Below are positions 57,695 through 64,000 of a stretch of 64,000 nucleotides of DNA, in pieces; position 1 is the stretch's first letter, and every line of letters begins with the position of its first letter. The position numbers and the translations under genes are program-made. This DNA is from CAWAMR01 sp963783095. Its GTDB lineage: Bacteria; Planctomycetota; Planctomycetia; Gemmatales; Gemmataceae. The notes under the pieces were generated by a model. The model saw nothing but the letters and a program-made list of their open reading frames with translations, had not been told where the DNA came from and did no database searches. The stretch covers positions 124,001 to 188,000 of the forward strand of contig CAWAMR010000008.1 of the NCBI GenBank assembly GCA_963783095.1, given 5' to 3'.

Positions 57695-57900
57695 TTTACC
57701 AGACAATAGACAGTGAAGTTCAATGGAAAGTTCATTTACTTTGGGAAGAATCTGGACCCGGCTACCCGTCTTTATCAAGAGGAACTCCTCGATCGTCAAG
57801 CCGGATGTGGTCCTCGGGCAATGGTTCGGTGGCTTTCTCGTACTTCGAAGGTACAACAACTAAAAGCCTTTCGGTTCGTTACCTTCCTTCGGTGTTCTCC

Positions 57901-60900
57901 ATGAAGCAGATTCTCTCTCTCGCATCCTGCCTGTTTTCCCCTCTGCTCGTTCTCGGCGTGCCTCAACCGCCCGTAACCGCATTATCCTATTCCCCCAATG
58001 GCAAAATACTCGCGATCGGTACTTACGGAGAAGTTCAGTTACTCGACGTGGGGAAAAACGAGTTTCGTCGAAAGCTCACGGGGTTGACCGAGCGAGTGAC
58101 AGCTATCACCTTCAGCAAAGATGGAACGCGCCTGGCAGTGGCCAGCGGTCGGCCCAGTAAATCGGGGATCATTCATCTCTGGAAGCTCGGCCCCGCGAAT
58201 GATGTTCTGGAGCCGGAAAAGCCAACCATCATCCCTGCTCACCAGGACATTATCTACACTTTGAGTTTCAGTCCCGACGGCAAAATGCTTGCTTCGGCAG
58301 GATACGATCGCATCATCCAGCTGTGGAACACGACGACAAACCAGAGCATTCGAACCATGAAGGACCACAGCGACACCGTTTACAGCGTCGCGTTTCATCC
58401 GGATGGCAAGCTGCTGGCTTCCGCTGCGGGAGATCGCGCGGTGAAAGTCTGGGATGTCCACACAGGGATCCGGCTCTACACCTTGAATGAGCCGACCGAC
58501 TGGGTTTATGCCGTGAGCTGGCATCCGGACGGTAAACAACTGGCTGCAGCGGGTATCGATAAGAGTATCCGTGTTTGGGATGCGAGCGCAACGGGTGGCA
58601 AGTTAGTGCATTCGGTTTTTGCGCACACGCAACCCATCACTCGCCTCGCGTATTCCTCCGATGGGAAGATGCTGTTTTCCATGAGTGAAGGAAAAAGTCT
58701 CAAACGCTGGGACACCACGACCATGAAGGAGTCCGTCGTCTTTCCTGCTCAAACTCAGACCCTTTTGAGCTTGGCGCTTCGGCCCGACGATCGACAAGTG
58801 GCGGTGGGCAGATATGATGGCGTCGTGGTGGTGTTCAACACCGCCGACGGCAAGGAGATCAGTCAACCATTTCCAGCCAAACCAAAACCTCCCCAGCCTA
58901 CCAGGATTTCGCCGGCTTTTGGAGCACGCGGCAAGACGATTCGCATCCGGGCGGAAGGACAAAACCTCCAAGATGTCGCCGAAGCCGGCTTCAGTTGGGC
59001 AGGCGTCACCGCCAAAATCCTTCCCGATACACGATCTTCCACAGGTGTCGATCTCGATCTGGTGATTCCCGCTCTGACACCACCGGGACTCGGTCAACTC
59101 ACCTTGAAGTCGCCGGCGGGAGCGTCGGTCAATCTTCCTTTCATTGTGGATCGTTACCCCGCGACAGAAGAGAAAGGCGCGATGGATTCGGCCTCCAAAG
59201 GGTTGGCAATTACTTTACCTGCTTCGGTCATGGGCAAGATTCACAAGGCCGGCGATTGCGATTTCTATCGATTTGAACTTCAACAAGGTCAACAACTGGG
59301 TGTGCAAGTTCTCAGTGCCAGTCTTGGTTCCAAGCTCGAACCGATCCTCTCGCTTACGGATGCGAAGGGTAAAATCCTTGCCCATAGCACAAACGGCTTA
59401 CTGGGGTTTGTCTGTCCCAGTCCGGGCATTTACGCGCTGGGTATTCGCGACAAGGACTATCGCGGCGGCGCGGATATGTTCTACCGCATACATCTGGGCG
59501 AAATCCCCATCATCACGGGCGCGTTTCCTCTTGGCTTGCAACGCGGCACGGAAGAGAAGATTCAGCTCCGGGGTGTTTTCCTCCCAGGCGATGGCGTCAT
59601 CAAAATGACCGCCCCGAAAGATGCGCTTCCTGGGACGCGATTGCCGGTCACTCCCCCGCCGATGAAGGGGGAATCACCTCTCGGCGGCGTAAGTGTCGTC
59701 GTTGGCGAATTCCCCGAGATCGTCGCCAATTCTGGAAGTGCCGAAAAAACCGTTGCTTCACCGGGTACGGCCAATGGGATTATTTCCAAACCAGGCCAGA
59801 TGCAGACCTTTACGTTCTCGGCCAAGCACGGAGAGATGCGAATCATCGAGGTCCAGGCACGTCAACTGGGCTCCCCCTTGGATTCGTTCATCGAAGTTCT
59901 GGATCAGAGCGGCAAGCCTGTGATTCGATCCACGCTCCGCTCTATTTCACGAACTTTTTCCACCTTCCGAGATAACGATTCCGTGGGCGGAGGGATTCGG
60001 CTCGAATCGTGGAACGATCTGGCAATGGATGACCTGCTCTATGTGGATGGCGAGATCATGAAGGTCCTGGAATTGCCGAAGGGCCCGGATGATGACTGCC
60101 AGTTTTATCAAGTCGCCGGTCAGCGGGTTGGCTTCTTCGATACAACGCCGATCCATCACAGCAACGGCTCGCCGATGTACAAGATTGAGACTCACCCGCC
60201 CGGTTCCACGTTCCCGGCCAATGGTTTACCGACATTTCAACTCGCCTATCGTAACGATGACGGCGGCCCAGGCTATGGCAAGGATTCCCGCCTATTCTTC
60301 ACCCCGCCTTCGAATGGACTTTACAAGGCTCGCATCGGCGATTCCCGCGGTTTGAGTGGGATGGATTTTGCCTACCGCCTGACGATCCGCGAACCTCGCC
60401 CGGACTTCAAAATCGCTTTCAGCCCATCGCCAACGGTAACCAGGGGAGGTTCCTCGCCAGTCAGTGTGACCGCGACACGCATCGACGGTTACGATGGCCC
60501 GATCGCGTTCCAATTCGAGAATCTGCCTTCGGGAATCGAGATACCGAGCAGTTCGATCGAAGCGGGACAGACAACAACCACGGTTCCGCTCTATGCCGTT
60601 GGCAATGCCGTGATTCCCGACAAATCATTGCCCCTGAAACTGGTCGCACAGGCCAATATCCAGGGACGCCAGACCATCCATGACTCGACTGCACCGCTTC
60701 CCAAGTTGATCGATCCGGGCGACATCATCACAACGACGGCGGTTGGCGAGATCAACATTCACCCCGGGCACGAAGCTCGACTATTAGTCAAGGTTGAGCG
60801 GAAAAACGGATTCAAGGGGCGTATCCCACTTGAGGTGAAGGGTTTGCCGCGCGGGGTTCGCGTGTTGAACATCGGACTTAACGGAATTTTGGTGACGGAG

Positions 60901-61038
60901 CGCGATACGGAACGGGAAATCTTCATCTATGCGGAGCCGTGGGTAAAACCGGCGGAGGTCCCGTTTATCGTTATGGCTCGACAGGAAGGAAAAGGCAGTA
61001 TTCACGGGGCCAAAGGCGTATTGTTGAAGGTGAAATGA
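57901..61038 (+). CDS. secreted WD40 protein with pre-peptidase (PPC-like) domains
   Basis: This 1,045-residue protein has a signal peptide (ILSLASCLFSPLLVLGV). About seven WD40 blades occupy residues 20-320 (FSPDGKMLASAGYDRIIQLW, FHPDGKLLASAAGDRAVKVW). Then come an IPT/TIG-like domain (PTRISPAFGARGKTIRIRAE), a PPC-like domain (ITLPASVMGKIHKAGDCDFY, RFELQQGQQLGVQV) and further beta-sandwich domains. It is the kind of protein that accompanies DUF1549/DUF1553 and DUF1501 genes in planctomycetes, and a DUF1501 gene follows 2 kb downstream. The frame is intact. Confidence 0.85.
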   Translation: MKQILSLASCLFSPLLVLGVPQPPVTALSYSPNGKILAIGTYGEVQLLDVGKNEFRRKLTGLTERVTAITFSKDGTRLAVASGRPSKSGIIHLWKLGPANDVLEPEKPTIIPAHQDIIYTLSFSPDGKMLASAGYDRIIQLWNTTTNQSIRTMKDHSDTVYSVAFHPDGKLLASAAGDRAVKVWDVHTGIRLYTLNEPTDWVYAVSWHPDGKQLAAAGIDKSIRVWDASATGGKLVHSVFAHTQPITRLAYSSDGKMLFSMSEGKSLKRWDTTTMKESVVFPAQTQTLLSLALRPDDRQVAVGRYDGVVVVFNTADGKEISQPFPAKPKPPQPTRISPAFGARGKTIRIRAEGQNLQDVAEAGFSWAGVTAKILPDTRSSTGVDLDLVIPALTPPGLGQLTLKSPAGASVNLPFIVDRYPATEEKGAMDSASKGLAITLPASVMGKIHKAGDCDFYRFELQQGQQLGVQVLSASLGSKLEPILSLTDAKGKILAHSTNGLLGFVCPSPGIYALGIRDKDYRGGADMFYRIHLGEIPIITGAFPLGLQRGTEEKIQLRGVFLPGDGVIKMTAPKDALPGTRLPVTPPPMKGESPLGGVSVVVGEFPEIVANSGSAEKTVASPGTANGIISKPGQMQTFTFSAKHGEMRIIEVQARQLGSPLDSFIEVLDQSGKPVIRSTLRSISRTFSTFRDNDSVGGGIRLESWNDLAMDDLLYVDGEIMKVLELPKGPDDDCQFYQVAGQRVGFFDTTPIHHSNGSPMYKIETHPPGSTFPANGLPTFQLAYRNDDGGPGYGKDSRLFFTPPSNGLYKARIGDSRGLSGMDFAYRLTIREPRPDFKIAFSPSPTVTRGGSSPVSVTATRIDGYDGPIAFQFENLPSGIEIPSSSIEAGQTTTTVPLYAVGNAVIPDKSLPLKLVAQANIQGRQTIHDSTAPLPKLIDPGDIITTTAVGEINIHPGHEARLLVKVERKNGFKGRIPLEVKGLPRGVRVLNIGLNGILVTERDTEREIFIYAEPWVKPAEVPFIVMARQEGKGSIHGAKGVLLKVK

Positions 61039-61216
61039 CGCATTGATCGGCGATCATGATCTGCATGCTTGCGAAGTCTGCGCGAATTGCACTGTCCTTG
61101 AGTTTACATTTCGAGATCGCTATTGGGATTCGATTTCACACACCGCATGCAAGTTTTCTCGGGTGACAAGTGCAAGTTGCTTTTTGACACCGATGAGTGT
61201 CCTTATTGCCTCGACA

Positions 61217-62398
61217 TTACCTGAAAACAATGAGCTTCGGCAACATTTTTTGCAGTTCTGCCACTCCAACGTCCGTTACTTTGGTTTCGATGAGCGAAAG
61301 ATTTTTCAGGTTCTTGAGGTTAGTGATTTCCTTCAATCCTAAATCCGTCACTGGAGTGCCAGCCAGATAAAGTACGGTCAGATTCTTGAGATTAGCAATT
61401 TGCTTCAGTCCCGAATCTGTGATGTTGGTGCGGTAAAGATTAAGGAATTCCAGCTTCGTGAGGGTGGCAATTTCCTTCAATCCTTTATTCGTCACCTTGG
61501 TTTCACCGAGGGACAGCGATGTCAGGCTCTTGAAATTAGCGATTTCTTTCATACCCGCATCCGTCACATTCGTTCCGAAAAAATCGACCATCGAAAGCTT
61601 TTTCAGGTCGGCGATTTCCTTCAACCCGGCATCAGACACGTTGGTTCTGTAGAGATAAAGTGTCGTCAAGTTCTTGAGGTTTGCGATGTCCTTTAGCCCC
61701 ACATCCGTTATCTTCGTAGAGCTAAGGCTGAGGTACGTCAGATTCTTGAAGTCGGCAATATCTTTCATCCCTGCATTCGTTACCTTGGTTTCGTCGAGCG
61801 AAAGGTTGGTCAGGTTCTTGAGCTTCACCAGTTGACTGATCGCTGCGTCCGTTACGTTGGTTCTTGAAAGAGAAAGGTTTGTCAAACGGCTGAGGTCGGC
61901 GATCTTCTTCAGGCCGGCATCGGTGACTTTGGTGCGAGATAAGTCAAGGTCCGTCAGATTCTTGAGTGCGGCGATTTCCTTCATTCCTGCATCTGTCACT
62001 TTGGTGAGACTAAGAGTCACGGCCGTCAAGTGTTTCAGATTTTCGAGTTGCTTCATTTCTGCCCCTGTCACCTTGGTGCCGAGAAGGTTCAGGCTCGTCA
62101 GGTTTTTGATGTTGCTGATTTCCTTAATTCCCGCATCCGTCACCTGGGTTCCGGCGAGACTCAGGCCAAATAAGAATGGCACTTCCGGTATTTTCTTTAG
62201 GTCTTCATCCTTGCTTTGCCTGAGCATTTCAAATTGAGGCTTTTGTCCATTGCGAGATATGAGCAAGACTCCCCCGATCTTGGCAAACGCCTCTTTCGCC
62301 GCCTGAAGTTGCTCGGGAGTCGGTTCCTTGCTCTGGGGTGGTTCTGCTCCCAACAGCGGAACCACACACATCACCCACATCAGCATCGCAACACGCAT
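61217..62398 (-). CDS. secreted leucine-rich repeat protein, paralogue
   Basis: This is 393 residues with a signal peptide (VAMLMWVMCVVPLLGA), leader PPQSKEPTPEQLQAAKEAFA, then about thirteen LRR units of the form VTDAGMKEIAxLKNLTxLSL, ending AELQKMLPKLIVF. GAGGTTCCCTC precedes the ATG at 62398. The leader and repeat consensus are clearly homologous to the 788-residue protein at 54379, so the pair arose by duplication. It is convergent with the WD40 gene, 178 bp between stops. Confidence 0.88.
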   Translation of the reverse strand: MRVAMLMWVMCVVPLLGAEPPQSKEPTPEQLQAAKEAFAKIGGVLLISRNGQKPQFEMLRQSKDEDLKKIPEVPFLFGLSLAGTQVTDAGIKEISNIKNLTSLNLLGTKVTGAEMKQLENLKHLTAVTLSLTKVTDAGMKEIAALKNLTDLDLSRTKVTDAGLKKIADLSRLTNLSLSRTNVTDAAISQLVKLKNLTNLSLDETKVTNAGMKDIADFKNLTYLSLSSTKITDVGLKDIANLKNLTTLYLYRTNVSDAGLKEIADLKKLSMVDFFGTNVTDAGMKEIANFKSLTSLSLGETKVTNKGLKEIATLTKLEFLNLYRTNITDSGLKQIANLKNLTVLYLAGTPVTDLGLKEITNLKNLKNLSLIETKVTDVGVAELQKMLPKLIVFR

Positions 62399-62551
62399 GA
62401 GGGAACCTCACCAGGGGAATAAACGCACCGAAATGCGAACTCGTCGCGCAGCCACGGCAGAAAACTCGAATGACTCCCGTACCCTTGGGACCAATGTCGG
62501 CGGCGACTGGGACTTGATGGGTAGGTGAAAGGAACTGTCATGGCATCTCGG

Positions 62552-62899
62552 TTACCCCCTCAATCGCAATTTGTCCATCAACTCCTGATGGAGTTGGCGG
62601 GCATGATCCACCGGCAGAGGTGCCAAGCGGTCCATGAAATGTTCGAACTGTTCTTCCAGGGTTTGCAGTTCGAGTTTTTCCTCCATGGTAATTGTGCCAT
62701 CGATTTCCCTGTCGATCAGATAAAAACGGCGTGCGTTCTTCGTAGTCGTCCATTCCCCGGAATCATCGGGCTGGGTCGGAGGCGGAGCCAAACAGGCGAT
62801 CGGCCGGCCGTCCAGTTCGAAGATGGTGCCATTGGCATTGAAGGACAGAATAACTTGACGGACTTCATCGGAGACGGTGTTCAGATTGACATGATTCAT
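62552..62899 (-). CDS. hypothetical protein, 115 aa
   Basis: The start MNHVNLNTVSDEVRQVILSF at 62899 is preferred because GAGGGCCGGAC lies directly upstream; the frame upstream of it is antisense to the DUF1501 leader. The first 40 residues (ANGTIFELDGRPIACLAPPP) look loosely like an antitoxin-type domain, and the C-terminal half is a charged helix pair (NARRFYLIDREIDGTITMEE, LEEQFEHFMDRLAPLPVDHA). No toxin partner is adjacent. A real but unassigned gene is likely. Confidence 0.5.
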   Translation of the reverse strand: MNHVNLNTVSDEVRQVILSFNANGTIFELDGRPIACLAPPPTQPDDSGEWTTTKNARRFYLIDREIDGTITMEEKLELQTLEEQFEHFMDRLAPLPVDHARQLHQELMDKLRLRG

Positions 62900-63038
62900 G
62901 TCCGGCCCTCGGATCAATCCCATTGGCTTGACGTTTTCATTATAGGACACTACCCATCTTTTCGATGGTACTGTGTGGTCGGGAATCGTAAAATCACAAA
63001 TGGAAACTCTTTCGCATCCGCTGTCACGAAGGTTTATC

Positions 63039-64000
63039 ATGCTTCGTCTCCATACTGCTCGACCCGTCTCCTTTTGCGACAAGTTCAGTCGGCGTGATTT
63101 CCTCCATGCGGGTGCCATCGCGCCGTTAGGGCTAACCTTACCCGGTTTTCTGCGCCAAAGAATCGGGGGCGGTCAAGGACAATGACGTCAATTGCATCAT
63201 GCTCTTTTTGCTGGGCGGGCCAAGTCAACTCGATACATGGGATTTGAAACCGAAGGCACCGGCAGAGGTTCGTGGGCCTTTCAAGCCGATCCAGACGAGT
63301 GCAACCGGGCTGCAGATCAGCGAAATCTTCCCCAAGATGGCCAAGCACGCGGATAAATATTCTTTGATCCGTTCCGTTTATCACACCGCAACGGCAGTTC
63401 ACGATACCGGTCATCAAATGATGCAAACCGGTCGATTGTTTACGGGTGGCGTGGAACACCCTCACATCGGCTGTGCACTCGGCTATCTCAAAGGTGGTCG
63501 AGGCGAATTGCCCGCGCACGTGGTATTGCCTCGACCGATGGGAAGAACGGGTGGGAATTTGCCGCACGGTCAGACGGCAGGCTATCTCGGCAAGCCGTAC
63601 GATCCTTTTGTGCTGAATGCCGATCCCTCGGTTCCGAACTTCAAAGTTCCCGACTTGTTGCCGCCCGATTACATTTCAGATGTCCGGGCCGAGCGGCGAC
63701 AAAAACTACGTGAGGCGATTGATGGTGCCGTCGGTTCGTTTGAAAAAAACGCTGCCGCCAAACAACTCGACGACACATTCAATCTGGCCTATCGACTCAT
63801 GAGCAGCGCCAAAGCCCGCGAGGCATTCGCCGTTGAGAAGGAGCCTGATTCGGTACGAGATCGTTACGGTCGAACGCGCTTTGGCCAGTGTTGTTTGATG
63901 GCGCGCCGACTGATTGAAGCTGGTGTGCGCTTCGTGACGGTCAATATGTTCGAGACCGTATTCGATGAGATCACCTGGGACATTCACGGCTCCAAGCCCT
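63039..64000 (+). CDS. DUF1501 protein, 3'-partial, one frame break
   Basis: This is the start of a planctomycete DUF1501 protein, a Tat-exported member of the sulfatase/alkaline-phosphatase-like superfamily. The Tat signal is CDKFSRRDFLHAGAIAPLGL. After a frame break near 63165 in a G-run, the body reads VNCIMLFLLGGPSQLDTWDL, AEVRGPFKPIQTSATGLQIS, SLIRSVYHTATAVHDTGHQM and FVTVNMFETVFDEITWDIHG. It runs past the end of the window. AAGG lies upstream of ATG 63039. Function is unknown; such genes are nearly always paired with DUF1549/1553 cytochrome-like genes, expected just upstream or downstream. Confidence 0.9.

Noticed and set aside
57620..57859. 79-residue minus-strand frame containing APVAQGIEHRFSK
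   Set aside because: This phrase is the translation of a tRNA-Arg 5' half, a well-known artefact.

Overview
The window reads as a chromosomal segment of a planctomycete, most likely of the Gemmata/Gemmataceae type. Markers are a DUF1501 Tat-exported protein, a DUF1559 pseudopilin-like protein, ASPIC/UnbV (CRTAC1-like) proteins, ECF sigma factors with hydrophobic C-terminal extensions, WD40 and LRR secretory proteins, PQQ beta-propeller proteins and many short palindromic intergenic repeats. About 34 single-base frame breaks interrupt more than 20 genes, including the likely essential ftsH, where one break lies in an A8 run. I read most of them as uncorrected long-read errors rather than decay, so genes are reported at their joined extents.

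Layout. 0-4.6 kb: end of an M20 amidohydrolase, then leftward MbtH, two secreted helical proteins and a SyrD/PvdE-type cyclic-peptide exporter, which looks like the edge of a non-ribosomal peptide locus. 5-14.2 kb: a TPR protein and a three-gene leftward operon with 4-bp ATGA overlaps (TPR-CRTAC1, ASPIC/UnbV, UnbU/RnfD-like). 14.4 kb: a small protein built of Ile-x-x-Asn-Gln heptads. 14.9-17.9 kb: an NMT1/SsuA-type ABC importer. 18.8-22.6 kb: asparagine-synthetase-like, radical SAM and flavin-halogenase-like genes in overlapping or close rightward order, an unassigned biosynthetic cassette. 24-26.8 kb: two tandem modules, each a small secreted CGDY-family protein followed by a pseudopilin.

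27.4-32.2 kb is the most striking part: a redox island with three AhpD/CMD-superfamily proteins. One is fused to EF-hands and to a clear iodothyronine-deiodinase-like domain. Two of the three carry an in-frame TGA exactly at the second Cys of the AhpD CxxC motif, and the third carries Cys there, so the TGAs very probably encode selenocysteine.

33-50 kb: another CRTAC1-like protein, a repeat-rich non-coding kilobase, a TPR protein, a GT39-like glycosyltransferase, a lipoprotein, metF, ggt, a sigma factor, a PQQ protein, purN and ftsH. 50.3-57.7 kb: tRNA-Cys next to a truncated tyrosine integrase, restriction-modification and Dam-type methylase fragments, an ECF sigma factor, an LRR protein and half a tRNA-Arg, consistent with a decayed integrated island. 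57.9-64 kb: WD40/PPC protein, LRR paralogue, a small protein and DUF1501, which runs off the end.
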